Below the pieces are notes generated by a model. The model did no database searches, was not told the origin of the DNA, and saw only the letters and a program-made list of their open reading frames with translations. Positions 39,278 to 47,625 of a stretch of 64,000 nt of DNA are shown here, in pieces (positions within the stretch are counted from its first letter, which is position 1; each line of letters starts with the position of its first letter). The stretch comes from Terriglobia bacterium (GTDB taxonomy: Bacteria > Acidobacteriota > Terriglobia > Terriglobales > Acidobacteriaceae). Made by a program: the position numbers and the translations under genes. The stretch lies in the NCBI GenBank assembly GCA_020073185.1, contig JAIQFT010000025.1:1-64000 (forward strand), in the 5' to 3' direction.

Positions 39278-41629
39278 TCAGATCGCTGCCGGCCGCAAGC
39301 CCATTTCCTCTGGTGCGTCCGCCGCCTCCGATGCCGGAAAAATGTCAAAAACATAATCGTGGGCGTGGAGGGCGAGTGGGTCCATTTTGCCGGACTGCAC
39401 GCGTTGGACGATCTCCTCGCGCGAGAGATCAAAGATGGCGTCCAAAATCTGCGCGCACTCCTGCTCCTTGGCCGGCGCGACCACGAACAGCACGCGAGCG
39501 CTGTGCTGGATGTAGCGTGACGAGAGCAGTTGCCGCTGCAGCAGGTCCATGATGAGCGGCGCTTTGGCGCGGTCGAAGCGGCCGGGATCGCCGCGGCGGT
39601 CCAGTTCCGCGAAAAATTCCGCTGTCCACTCGTTGTGGTAGTTCCAGACCTTGTCGAACATCTCGCGGGTGAAACGAGTGCCCGCCTTGACCGGCTCGGC
39701 GTTGGCCGCCAGTTCGACGCCGTCGGCGGTGAGCGCCTGCCGCTTGAAATAACCGTCCTTGGTGATGGTGGCCTGGTGATGCGCCACCGTCCATAGCCAG
39801 GAGACGTCAATGCGGTAGGTAGCGAGGTCGTTCATGAAGCGCAGTTTCAGCTCGTAATCGTCAATGGCAGCGGCAAAGTTGCCGTTGAGTATCTGGAAGC
39901 CGTAATTGGCCGCCATGTAGAAGGCGTGTTGGATGTGCTCGATGGTGACATCGCCCTTGGGCACGCCATAAATGTCGTCCCAAAGCTTGTGACTGAAAAG
40001 ATTCTCCGGCGTATCGACCGATTCGCGGGCGATGACCGCAGGCGTGATTTTCCCCTGCGCGTTCAACAGGCCGCGCGATTGCAGCACGGAGCGCTCGGCG
40101 TCGCTGAGGCCACTGGGGACGGTAGGAACGGGCTTGCCATTCACCTCGGTTGCTTGCTGCGGCGCGTCGATTCTGGCTTGCAGTTGCGCAACCGGAAGGC
40201 GCAGCGGCTCGTTGCCGGCGGCGACATAAGCGGTCTCCGGACTGGCAACCCAGCTTTGGCGATAGGCGTCGTAGAGCTGGCCCTTGACGCGGCCGTCAAG
40301 GATATCGTCCAGCGTCGGATTCCCTGCGGCCAGGGGTTGCTCGGGCACAAACATCAGGCCGATCAAGCGCTCGCGCGTCTTGTCAATGACCATGGCACGC
40401 AGCGCGAGAGGGTTGTAGCGCGAACGCCCGTAGACATCGCCCTGCTGGTAGATCATCACCGCCGCCATGCCGCCGATGGGGGCGGCCTGGGTGAGTTCGG
40501 CGTTTTTCATGCCGGCCATGAGCATCAGCAGCGCGTTGTAACGTTGGTAGGTAATCATGTTGGGCGAAGCCATGCCGACGGTCTGCGGGTCAGGGAAAAC
40601 TCCCTTGGCATCGTCTTTCCACATTTCGATGATGCTGCCCAGGTAGTCCCAGCGGCCGACGTTGGTGCCGAGCAAGCGGCGGCGCAAGACCCAGGTGATC
40701 GCCGGCAGGATGCGGCCAGCATTTCCCTCTTCGTAGAGCACCTTGATTTTGAAGGTGCCGGCGGGAACGCCGATCAGACCTTCAATGCGCGACAGCAGCC
40801 TCTCCAGGATGAGCGCTTCCTGCGGCGTCTGAAGCTTGGGAATGTAAAAGTAGACGCCGGTGCCGGCGCGCTTCAGCGAGTCGTAGTTGTTGAACGTCCA
40901 CAGGACCGTGATGGCGACCAGGCCGGGCGCGGGTTCGCCATCCACGACGATGTGGTCGAACACGACATGGTTCCCCGGCGGGCGGCAAAAGCGCGTCGGC
41001 CATCCCGAAGGCGGCTTGTTGATCTTGTACGCGCGCTTTTTCCCTTTCTTCACCACCTCGTACGGGCGATCGCTCCAGCGACCCTCCAGAATTTCCTTGG
41101 CGTTGTGCAGGGCCGCGAAAATTCCGATGGGCTGGTCCTTCGAGGCGCCATCGGGCCGGAAGTGCGGCGGGGAGGCGTCTTCCCAATCGGGCATGTTGAC
41201 CGGCGCTTCACTGTTGAGGGCGTTGAATGCCATGTCGAGCGGAGACCAGGGACCGGTGAGCTCCAGGCCGGGGTTGGTCAGCGGGTGCGCGTCGGCGGGT
41301 ATGGGCACTTCCTCATTGAGGCGCCAGCGCCACTGGGTTTCACGGCCGAGATAGTTGTCAATCATGCCCTGCACGATGTGGCGATAGGTCCAGGGCTTGC
41401 CGGTGACGGGATCGTCAAAGCGGTCGTCCCACACCGGCCAGGCATATTTCTCGCGCACGGGCGTGGGCGACTGCAGCAGCTTGCGGCGCGCGGTCAGGGC
41501 GGCGGCAATGGCGGGACGCAGCTCGCGGGTGAGCGTGGCGATGGTGTCTTCGACCTGGAGCTCGCGTCCGTTGACCTTCTTATTGCCGAAGAGGCCGGGA
41601 AATGCCTGCAGAATGTCCTCGCGAATCAT
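39278..41629 (-). CDS. Malate synthase, large non-canonical form
   Basis: Predicted 783 residues. Condenses glyoxylate and acetyl-CoA to malate. Support: NSEAPVNMPDWEDASPPHF (compare the MADFEDS region of malate synthase), TGVYFYIPKLQTPQEAL, LYEEGNAGRILPAITWVL, TNVGRWDYLGSIIEMWK (compare GRWDY in malate synthase A), and GMASPNMITYQRYNALLM. Longer than malate synthase A (~530) or G (~725): ~230 extra C-terminal residues (from about TIEHIQHAFYMAANYG) form a helical region ending near PEEMGLRPAAI. It does not have the G-form layout. Probably monocistronic, 223 bp from the transporter operon and separated from it by a terminator. Confidence 0.85.
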   Translation of the reverse strand: MIREDILQAFPGLFGNKKVNGRELQVEDTIATLTRELRPAIAAALTARRKLLQSPTPVREKYAWPVWDDRFDDPVTGKPWTYRHIVQGMIDNYLGRETQWRWRLNEEVPIPADAHPLTNPGLELTGPWSPLDMAFNALNSEAPVNMPDWEDASPPHFRPDGASKDQPIGIFAALHNAKEILEGRWSDRPYEVVKKGKKRAYKINKPPSGWPTRFCRPPGNHVVFDHIVVDGEPAPGLVAITVLWTFNNYDSLKRAGTGVYFYIPKLQTPQEALILERLLSRIEGLIGVPAGTFKIKVLYEEGNAGRILPAITWVLRRRLLGTNVGRWDYLGSIIEMWKDDAKGVFPDPQTVGMASPNMITYQRYNALLMLMAGMKNAELTQAAPIGGMAAVMIYQQGDVYGRSRYNPLALRAMVIDKTRERLIGLMFVPEQPLAAGNPTLDDILDGRVKGQLYDAYRQSWVASPETAYVAAGNEPLRLPVAQLQARIDAPQQATEVNGKPVPTVPSGLSDAERSVLQSRGLLNAQGKITPAVIARESVDTPENLFSHKLWDDIYGVPKGDVTIEHIQHAFYMAANYGFQILNGNFAAAIDDYELKLRFMNDLATYRIDVSWLWTVAHHQATITKDGYFKRQALTADGVELAANAEPVKAGTRFTREMFDKVWNYHNEWTAEFFAELDRRGDPGRFDRAKAPLIMDLLQRQLLSSRYIQHSARVLFVVAPAKEQECAQILDAIFDLSREEIVQRVQSGKMDPLALHAHDYVFDIFPASEAADAPEEMGLRPAAI

Positions 41630-41775
41630 GGACTGTTTCTCTCCTCAATTTTTATTCAGGGGCGCGCCGGGCACGCAAGGGAAGAAAGATGCAGTAGTAG
41701 AGATGCGCGACGGCCGGGCGCCGACGGAAAAAATATCGCAAGGCATCAGAGGAAACCCGTCGTTTCTGGCGCAGC

Positions 41776-41812
41776 AAAAAGGGGGCCGCCGGCGCGATCG
41801 CCAACGAGCCCC
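41776..41812 (-). terminator. Rho-independent terminator of the oxalate operon
   Basis: On the minus strand GGGGC...GCCCC close a long stem including GGCG-ATCG-CGCC, with G-U pairs and one bulge, followed by C and five T (complement of AAAAA at 41776-41780). It lies about 40 bp after the OFA transporter stop. Confidence 0.8.
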
Positions 41813-41852
41813 TGAGTGCCTATAAGCAGATTGCTGCTCACACCATCGTTAC

Positions 41853-43205
41853 TTACACGAAGGCCTTTTGCGGTTTTCCCGCGAGGCGTGCCGCTTCGGC
41901 CTCCTCCTGCTTTTGTAATTCCTGTCCCTTGAGGTAGGTCCGTTTGGCGACCGGTTTCAGCCAGAACAGCGCCAGGAAAGCCGCCAGCAAGTCACAGAAG
42001 ACCATGGCGTAGAAGACCTGAACCCACGAGCCAGTCTTGACACTGGCCAGCGCGGCCACCGGTCCGGCAAAGATGGAGGCCAGACCCTTGGACGTGTAGA
42101 CAATGCCATAGTTGGTCGTGGCCCATTTCTTGCCAAACAGGTCACCGGTGATGGAGGGGAAGAGCGAGAAGATCTCGCCCCAGGCGAAGAAGCACAACCC
42201 CGACAGCAGGATGAACCAGATCGGGTGGCTGATGGTGTGCAGCAGTGCGAACACTGCCGCAGCTTCGCAGAAGAACGCGATGAACATGGTGTTCTCACGT
42301 CCAATGTGGTCCGACACCCAGCCCCAGAACGGCCGGGTTATGCCGTTCAGGATGCGATCCACTTCAATCGCGATCACCAGCGCCGACATGCCCCAGGCAA
42401 TGATGACCTTATCGACCTGATAGAAGCGGGCAATCGGCGCGATCTGGGCAGTTACTACCAAGCCGCCGAAGGCCACCAGCGTCATCATGAGGTAAATCAC
42501 GTAGAACGCCGGCGTTTTCAACATCTGCCAGTGGGTCATGTCGTAGGTGGAGGTACGCACCTTCACCTTGGAGAGCGCCTCCGCGGCTGACCAGCCCTTC
42601 GGTACCCAGCCCTTGGGCGGGGCAACGATCAGCATGGCAGCGCAGAAGACGACGATGCCCTGGATGATGCCCCAGGTGATGAAGGTATGCTGGTATCCGG
42701 AGGCTTTCATCATCTTGGCGATGGGCGCCACGGTGATGGCGGTACCAATGCCGTACGCGCCGGAGGTGAAGCCGGCGGTAAGGCCGCGGTGATCAGGGAA
42801 CCACTTCAGCGCATTGCCTATGCATCCGCCATACACGGCGCCTGCACCGACACCGCCGAGGGCGTACCAGAAGTAGAGCTGATGCAGACTGGTCGCCATG
42901 CCCGAGCCGATCCAGCCAAGTCCGACCAGGATACCGCCGATGCCGATGACCAAACGGGGGCCAAGGCGATCGATGAGGTAGCCCTCGAAAGGCACCAGCC
43001 ATGTTTCCGCAATAATGAACGCGGCAAATGCCACCTGCACGGCGGCCAAGGTTGCGTGCAGGCTTTGGGTTAGGGGTTTAGTGAACAAGGTCCAAGCGTA
43101 CTGAAGATTGGCAATCGCCATCATGGCGATCACGCCTGCGATCATTTGAACCCAGCGATTGACGACGCGGGGTTCAGTGGGATTGGTTGCCACTGCAGTG
43201 GCCAT
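41853..43205 (-). CDS. OFA-family MFS transporter (oxalate/formate antiporter type)
   Basis: Predicted 450-residue inner-membrane carrier with 12 hydrophobic helices. RWVQMIAGVIAMMAIANLQYAWTLF is the OFA-type first helix. EGYLIDRLGPRLVIGIGGIL is the MFS loop 2-3 motif, and GAVYGGCIGNALKWFPDHRGLTAGF and NGITRPFWGWVSDHIGREN are further OFA signatures. The family includes OxlT, exchanging oxalate for formate, and lactate-type relatives. It is the last gene of the operon GntR - OOR gamma/delta - alpha - beta - transporter, which supports oxalate as substrate. A terminator follows. The C-terminal tail is charged and cytosolic. Confidence 0.88.
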   Translation of the reverse strand: MATAVATNPTEPRVVNRWVQMIAGVIAMMAIANLQYAWTLFTKPLTQSLHATLAAVQVAFAAFIIAETWLVPFEGYLIDRLGPRLVIGIGGILVGLGWIGSGMATSLHQLYFWYALGGVGAGAVYGGCIGNALKWFPDHRGLTAGFTSGAYGIGTAITVAPIAKMMKASGYQHTFITWGIIQGIVVFCAAMLIVAPPKGWVPKGWSAAEALSKVKVRTSTYDMTHWQMLKTPAFYVIYLMMTLVAFGGLVVTAQIAPIARFYQVDKVIIAWGMSALVIAIEVDRILNGITRPFWGWVSDHIGRENTMFIAFFCEAAAVFALLHTISHPIWFILLSGLCFFAWGEIFSLFPSITGDLFGKKWATTNYGIVYTSKGLASIFAGPVAALASVKTGSWVQVFYAMVFCDLLAAFLALFWLKPVAKRTYLKGQELQKQEEAEAARLAGKPQKAFV

Positions 43206-43259
43206 CCGTACACCTCCGAAGGCGATAAACTCCGGTCCCCGACGGTCCCGTTAAAACGA

Positions 43260-43282
43260 GGCCACCGCCGAAGCAGGTGGCC
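43260..43282. repeat. REP-like hairpin upstream of the OFA transporter gene
   Basis: GGCCACC (43260-43266) and GGTGGCC (43276-43282), 9-base loop, in the 85 bp gap between the beta subunit stop and the transporter start. Confidence 0.55.
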
Positions 43283-43290
43283 CCTACACA

Positions 43291-44307
43291 TTAGACTTCC
43301 TTCGCGATCTCGTGCCGGAGGGGAATAATACCGGGTACGAGCCAATTGGTCCACATGTCGTCTATCTTGCTCTGGAAGAACTCCGTGTCCTCGTCGATAA
43401 AGTGGTTGAACCTGCCCTGCTTCTCCAGGTAAACCTTGACCGGGAGGCGCTTGAATTTACCGTCGGCAATCTGTTTGGATTTGCCGTACAGCTTCACGAC
43501 GCCGTTCTCGATCTCGTACAACGGCCAGATGCCGGTGTTGACGGCCAGTTCGCCCAGCTCGTGCGCCTGGACGGGATCGAAATCCCAGCCCTTGGGGCAC
43601 GGGTTCAGGCAGTGCACAAACGTCGGGCCACCGATGCTGAGGGCGCGGCGGACAACGTTCATGGCCTGCAGCGCGTAGGACGTGGAAATGGTCGCTACGT
43701 AGCGGCAGGTGGGATGCCCGATGGCCATCAGGGGAGCGACATTCTTTTTCCAGCGGTTGTTCATAATGCGCCGCTTCTTCCCCGGGAAGCTGAACGAGCT
43801 GTTCGCGCCGTAGGGTGAAGTGCCGGAAATCTGAATGTCGGTGTTGGCGTACGACTCGTTGTCGTACATGAGGATGAGGAGGTTGTAATCCGGATGGGTC
43901 AGAGTCGCCGAGATGGCGGCCAGGCCCATATCCGCGCCACCGCCGTCGCCGCAGAAGGCGATGACGTTGATGGGCTCATCCTTCATCTTGCCCTTGCGCA
44001 TCTGCGCCTTGAAGGCAGCAGCGGCGCCCAGCACGGCCGAGCCGGAGCTACCCAGTTGCGTATGCATCCAGGGCACGCCCCAAGGCGTGGTGTAATACGA
44101 GGTGTTGGCCACGTACATGCAGCCGGTGCTCCCCAGGACGATGGTCCTGGGGCCGGCGGCCTTGGCCAACAGCCGCATCATCTGGGCCGACTCGCAGCCT
44201 TGGCAGGTGCGGTGGCCGGAAGTGTAGTACTCGTTGTGGGGGACTTTCTTGACACCCTTGAAGTCCTCCAGGTTTTGGGTCGGTTTTTCGTCTACAAATA
44301 TAGGCAT
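43291..44307 (-). CDS. Oxalate oxidoreductase beta subunit (TPP-binding)
   Basis: Predicted 338 residues. The ThDP-binding half of a 2-oxoacid:ferredoxin oxidoreductase. HRTCQGCESAQMMRLLAKA contains two of the cluster-ligand Cys and GSTGCMYV a third, with CLNPCPKGWDF further on, so the proximal 4Fe-4S cluster is present. FCGDGGGADMGLAAISATL is the ThDP/Mg motif (GDG...), with NESYANTDIQISGTSPYGA as in PFOR beta. The C-terminus extends ~100 residues with charged helices. It works with the alpha (44352) and gamma-delta (45596) subunits. Its gap to alpha is 44 bp and contains a REP-like hairpin overlapping the alpha stop codon. Confidence 0.9.
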   Translation of the reverse strand: MPIFVDEKPTQNLEDFKGVKKVPHNEYYTSGHRTCQGCESAQMMRLLAKAAGPRTIVLGSTGCMYVANTSYYTTPWGVPWMHTQLGSSGSAVLGAAAAFKAQMRKGKMKDEPINVIAFCGDGGGADMGLAAISATLTHPDYNLLILMYDNESYANTDIQISGTSPYGANSSFSFPGKKRRIMNNRWKKNVAPLMAIGHPTCRYVATISTSYALQAMNVVRRALSIGGPTFVHCLNPCPKGWDFDPVQAHELGELAVNTGIWPLYEIENGVVKLYGKSKQIADGKFKRLPVKVYLEKQGRFNHFIDEDTEFFQSKIDDMWTNWLVPGIIPLRHEIAKEV

Positions 44308-44334
44308 GTTGTCGCAATCCTTTCCGGCGCCAGG

Positions 44335-44353
44335 AGCACGTCAGCGACGTGCT
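44335..44353. repeat. REP-like hairpin at the alpha subunit stop codon
   Basis: AGCACGTC-AGC-GACGTGCT, a perfect 8 bp stem overlapping the TAG stop of the alpha subunit (44352-44354). Confidence 0.55.
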
Positions 44354-45578
44354 AGTCCCGCAGCCCGATCCATTGTGTTAACGGTACGGACTTGCCTTCC
44401 GCCGCCTGGAGGGTCTTGTCGGTCATCGTCTTGACATCGTCCAACGTGACCTCGCGACCACCCAGACCGCAGATAAAGCCCAGCACCGGCGGCTTCGGCC
44501 CTTTGCCCGGATACAGCGCGGTCCTGACTTCGGTGGCGACCACGCCGCTGAGGTAGGGCGAACCGAAAGAGAAGTCGCGGTCGACGACTCCGACGGCCTT
44601 AAAGCGGCTCAGGCACTTGGCCAGTTCTTCCGCCGGGAACGGCCGGAACCAGCGCAGGCGAACAAAGCCGACCTTGATGCCTTTCTTGCGCAGATCGCGG
44701 ATCGCGACGTGCATCGGCATGGACATGGTTCCCATGCCCAGCAGAACGACGTCGGCATCCTCGGTCATGAACTCCTCGAAGAACGGGTTGCCGTACTTGC
44801 GCCCGAAGATCTTCTCGAAGTCGGCATAGGCTTCGCGAATGACCTGCTCGGCACGCTCGGTTACGGCATAGTTCTGCTTGCGGACTTCCATCACCCAGTC
44901 CTCGTTAACCTGGGGAGCGATGGAGATGACATTGTCCGGGTGCATCAGCAGATTGCCGCGGTCGTAGCGGGGCAGGAATTTCTTGACCTGCTCGGCCGAG
45001 GGAATCTTGATCAGCGACTGCGAGTGGGTGAGGAAGGCGCCGTCGCAACTGATGGCGCAGGGCACCAACATGCGGGGGTCTTCCGCCACGCGGTAGGCGA
45101 TGAGGGTGGTGTCCAGGCACTCCTGGCCGCTGTCCACCCAGGTCAAAAGCCAACCCAGGTCGCGGACGGCAAGAGCGTCGTTGTGTTCGGTACCGAAAGC
45201 GCCCGGATCGTCCAGCGCCCGGTTGCCCACCATGGCGATCATGGGAACGCGCAGGGCCGGAGTGACGGTGAGCGCTTCCATGGCGTACATCCAGCCCACG
45301 CCGCTGGAGCCGCAAAAGACGCGGGCGCCGCAGATGGAGGCATGTTTGACGATTTCGAACTGTGAGTGTTCGCCTTCCGCCACGATGAACTCGCAGTCCA
45401 TCTCCCCGTCTGCATTCAGTTGGGTGATGAACTGCATGACCGTGTCGTAAGGGCGAATCGGATAAGCCGTGACCACGTCCACGTCAGCCAGCTTGCAGGC
45501 GATCGCCATGGCTTCGGAACCCGTAATCAGGGCTTCCTGTTCGACTTGTTTTTGTTCTGCCACTGCCATTGTTGCCAT
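44352..45578 (-). CDS. Oxalate oxidoreductase alpha subunit
   Basis: Predicted 408 residues, pyruvate:ferredoxin oxidoreductase alpha type (LITGSEAMAIACKLADVDVVTAYP, AEGEHSQFEIVKHASICGARVFCGSSG, MGTMSMPMHVAIRDLRKKG). AAGGAGA lies just before the ATG. The usual YPITP is YPIRP: Y39 and R42 correspond to Tyr28 and Arg31 of Moorella oxalate oxidoreductase (offset 11). The following VGNRALDDPGAF supplies R120 and D123, matching Arg109 and Asp112 at the same offset. These residues bind and switch around the extra oxalate carboxylate. That makes oxidation of oxalate to two CO2 with ferredoxin reduction more likely than pyruvate oxidation. Confidence 0.88.
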   Translation of the reverse strand: MATMAVAEQKQVEQEALITGSEAMAIACKLADVDVVTAYPIRPYDTVMQFITQLNADGEMDCEFIVAEGEHSQFEIVKHASICGARVFCGSSGVGWMYAMEALTVTPALRVPMIAMVGNRALDDPGAFGTEHNDALAVRDLGWLLTWVDSGQECLDTTLIAYRVAEDPRMLVPCAISCDGAFLTHSQSLIKIPSAEQVKKFLPRYDRGNLLMHPDNVISIAPQVNEDWVMEVRKQNYAVTERAEQVIREAYADFEKIFGRKYGNPFFEEFMTEDADVVLLGMGTMSMPMHVAIRDLRKKGIKVGFVRLRWFRPFPAEELAKCLSRFKAVGVVDRDFSFGSPYLSGVVATEVRTALYPGKGPKPPVLGFICGLGGREVTLDDVKTMTDKTLQAAEGKSVPLTQWIGLRD

Positions 45579-45595
45579 ACGAATCTCCTTCTAAG

Positions 45596-46771
45596 CTAGC
45601 CTTTTTGGGCGATTTCCAGGGCTTTAACGGCCTGATCCTTGTACTGTCCCTTGAAGCGGTAGCCGTGCGAGCGCTCGGCTGGAGGCGGAACCACGACCTT
45701 GTCCAACATGGCCTTGTAAGCGGCCTTGTCCTTGCGGTACGCCGCGTACTGGCTGGCGCTGTCGGCAAATGCCGTCTCCGGAACCATGCGAATGCAATCG
45801 GGCACCGGGCAAACCGCTTCGCAGATGCCGCAACCGCAGCACGCGCCGAGGTTGGCGTCGTACGTGCCCTCGGAGGTGACGTCGAACGACCCATCCGGGC
45901 AGTTCAACCAGCACAGCGTGCACTTGGTGCAGGTGGCAAAGTTGACCACCGGACGCATGGTGCGCGTGGTCGCCTTCTTGAGCTGTTCATTGCGCGCCGG
46001 GCGGAAGCCACCCAGTTCCTTGGTGACCGGGTCGGGATACGGACCGCCTTGCGGCTGGCCGGGGATGGAAACGCCCAGGCGCATAGCGGAGGAACCGATC
46101 AGATCGAAGTGCGCCAGTTTTTCCGCATTGCCGGTTCCCGGCTTGACTTCGATGCTGGAGAACTTGTCGTAGCTGGTGTGGGCCGAGGTGACCTTCAGCG
46201 TGTTCTTGAGCTTCTCGCTGATGAACTTCTCCAGCGAGGTCAGCTTCATCAGCTCCGGCAGCGCCTTGGCAATCGCGCCCAGCACCCGGACATCGGTGTG
46301 GTCGTCTTTGAAGACCCACATGCCGGAGAAGCTGGTGACGCCGCGGACGACGCCAAGCTTGTACGGTTTATCGTTCGTGTGGAGCGCCTTGAGCAACGTC
46401 GTCGGCTGCTCCAGGGAGGCGACGATCAGGGTCGCACCTGGCTTCAGGTGCTCGGTCACGGTCTGCACGCCGTACCAGCCCCAGGACTCGATCCCTTTGC
46501 AGAGCGTGTCGTCCAGGACTACGGTGACGTCGGTGTGTTTGGGCTCGTACTGAGCCATTCCTTTTTCCAGGGTCTCATCGTCGGTGGCGACGATGGCAAA
46601 GCTCTTGGCGGGAATGCCGTTCCGCTCCGGGCTGTCCCCGTAACGGCCAAAGGAAAGGCCTGGTTTGCCCTCATTGTGGGCGGCCAGGACGATCCCGCGG
46701 CATATGTTCTTCGCCAGAGTCTTTTGAAAGACCCCACGGTAGATAATTTCGATGGCAAATAGCTGGCCCAT
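45596..46771 (-). CDS. Oxalate oxidoreductase gamma-delta fusion subunit
   Basis: Predicted 391 residues. The start at 46771 has GGAGGT six bases upstream and is preferred over one overlapping the GntR stop. The gamma domain (MGQLFAIEIIYRGVFQKTLAKNICRGIVLAAHNEGKPGL, VTVVLDDTLCKG, ATLIVASLEQPTTLL) is followed by a ferredoxin-type delta domain with two CX2CX2CX3C motifs (CTKCTLCWLNCP and CCGCGICEAVCP) for two 4Fe-4S clusters. Gamma and delta are also fused in the Moorella enzyme. The interdomain stretch has a GGPYPDPVTKELGGFRPARN loop. First structural gene of the operon, 14 bp after the regulator. Confidence 0.9.
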   Translation of the reverse strand: MGQLFAIEIIYRGVFQKTLAKNICRGIVLAAHNEGKPGLSFGRYGDSPERNGIPAKSFAIVATDDETLEKGMAQYEPKHTDVTVVLDDTLCKGIESWGWYGVQTVTEHLKPGATLIVASLEQPTTLLKALHTNDKPYKLGVVRGVTSFSGMWVFKDDHTDVRVLGAIAKALPELMKLTSLEKFISEKLKNTLKVTSAHTSYDKFSSIEVKPGTGNAEKLAHFDLIGSSAMRLGVSIPGQPQGGPYPDPVTKELGGFRPARNEQLKKATTRTMRPVVNFATCTKCTLCWLNCPDGSFDVTSEGTYDANLGACCGCGICEAVCPVPDCIRMVPETAFADSASQYAAYRKDKAAYKAMLDKVVVPPPAERSHGYRFKGQYKDQAVKALEIAQKG

Positions 46772-46785
46772 CTGGCGACCTCCAT

Positions 46786-47538
46786 TCATTTATGCTGCTT
46801 AAGTACTAGATCCGTAACTTCGTCCAGGTGCTGGCACATGGCGGCTTCCGCCGCTTTTGCGTCACCCTGGCATAACGCGGTAAAAATGCGCTTGTGACCT
46901 GCAAAAGACTTCTGCGGCCGTCCCTCCACCTGCATGTTGCGTTCGCGGCTTTCCCGAAGCAGGTCCATCAACACATCGATCACGTGCAACAGCACGGAGT
47001 TGTCGGCAGCGGTGGCGATGGCGTAATGGAACTCCGAGTCTTCCTCGATGGCCGGGTCGTCCTGGCTCAGCTTCTGGCTTTGGCGGCGCAGGATCTCCTC
47101 CAAATGAGCCAGTTGTTCGGGGGTAATGTGCTGAGCGGCACGGGCCGCGATGGGCGGCTCGATCATTCGGCGGACCTCGAGCAGTTCGGCCAGGTGCTTC
47201 CGCTGGCGCAACAGGATGGCGGTGAGTGGGTTGACCAGCGCATCCGGGGAAAGCTGTCGGACAATGGTCCCGGCGCCCTGACGGGGCTCCACCAGCCCCA
47301 TCAATTCCAGCCTGCGCATGGCATCCCGGATAGAACTGCGGCTGACTTTGCACGACAACGCCAGTTCGCGCTCCGAAGGGAGCTTGTCGCCGGGCTTCAG
47401 CTCCTGGAGGATGAACTGCTCGAGCTTGCGCGCGACTTGGTCGTAGACCTTGTCTTTGCGGATAACCTCGAAGGTGGGTTTGGGCGTGCTAGCCAAAGGG
47501 CGAATCCAAGTGGTCTGATAACCTGACCACCTCGCCAA
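46786..47538 (-). CDS. GntR/FadR-family (FCD) transcriptional regulator
   Basis: Predicted 250 residues (235 from TTG at 47493). The winged HTH is VYDQVARKLEQFILQELKPGDKLPSERELALSCKVSRSSIRDAMRRLELMGLVEPRQGAGT. The FCD ligand domain follows with the metal or acid ligands in EEDSEFHYAIATAA and SFAGHKRIFTALCQGDAKAAE. Both starts are TTG; the upstream one lies within a GTGGTC/GACCAC dyad that looks like this family's own operator, so the shorter start may be real. First gene of the oxalate operon and 15 bp from the next start, so it probably autoregulates and controls the operon in response to an organic acid. Confidence 0.9.
   Translation of the reverse strand: MARWSGYQTTWIRPLASTPKPTFEVIRKDKVYDQVARKLEQFILQELKPGDKLPSERELALSCKVSRSSIRDAMRRLELMGLVEPRQGAGTIVRQLSPDALVNPLTAILLRQRKHLAELLEVRRMIEPPIAARAAQHITPEQLAHLEEILRRQSQKLSQDDPAIEEDSEFHYAIATAADNSVLLHVIDVLMDLLRESRERNMQVEGRPQKSFAGHKRIFTALCQGDAKAAEAAMCQHLDEVTDLVLKQHK
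47510..47530. promoter_or_regulatory. Candidate GntR-regulator operator
   Basis: Dyad GTGGTC-N9-GACCAC (47510-47515, 47525-47530). The GGTC/GACC half-sites recall FadR-type sites though with a wider spacer. Further upstream GTGAC-N4-GTCAC repeats overlap around 47566-47579. Confidence 0.45.
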
Positions 47539-47625
47539 TTCTAGGCAGGCAGGAAACTTACGCAGTGACCAGCGTCACCATTAGTTGTGACGTGGGCTGG
47601 GATGGGAACGGAGTGTGGGGCTGCG

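Noticed and set aside
43291-46771. Pyruvate:ferredoxin oxidoreductase (pyruvate synthase) as the function of the three-subunit enzyme
   Set aside because: Alpha subunit has YPIR and RALD instead of YPIT and the PFOR loop; OFA transporter neighbour also points to oxalate. Not excluded without assay.
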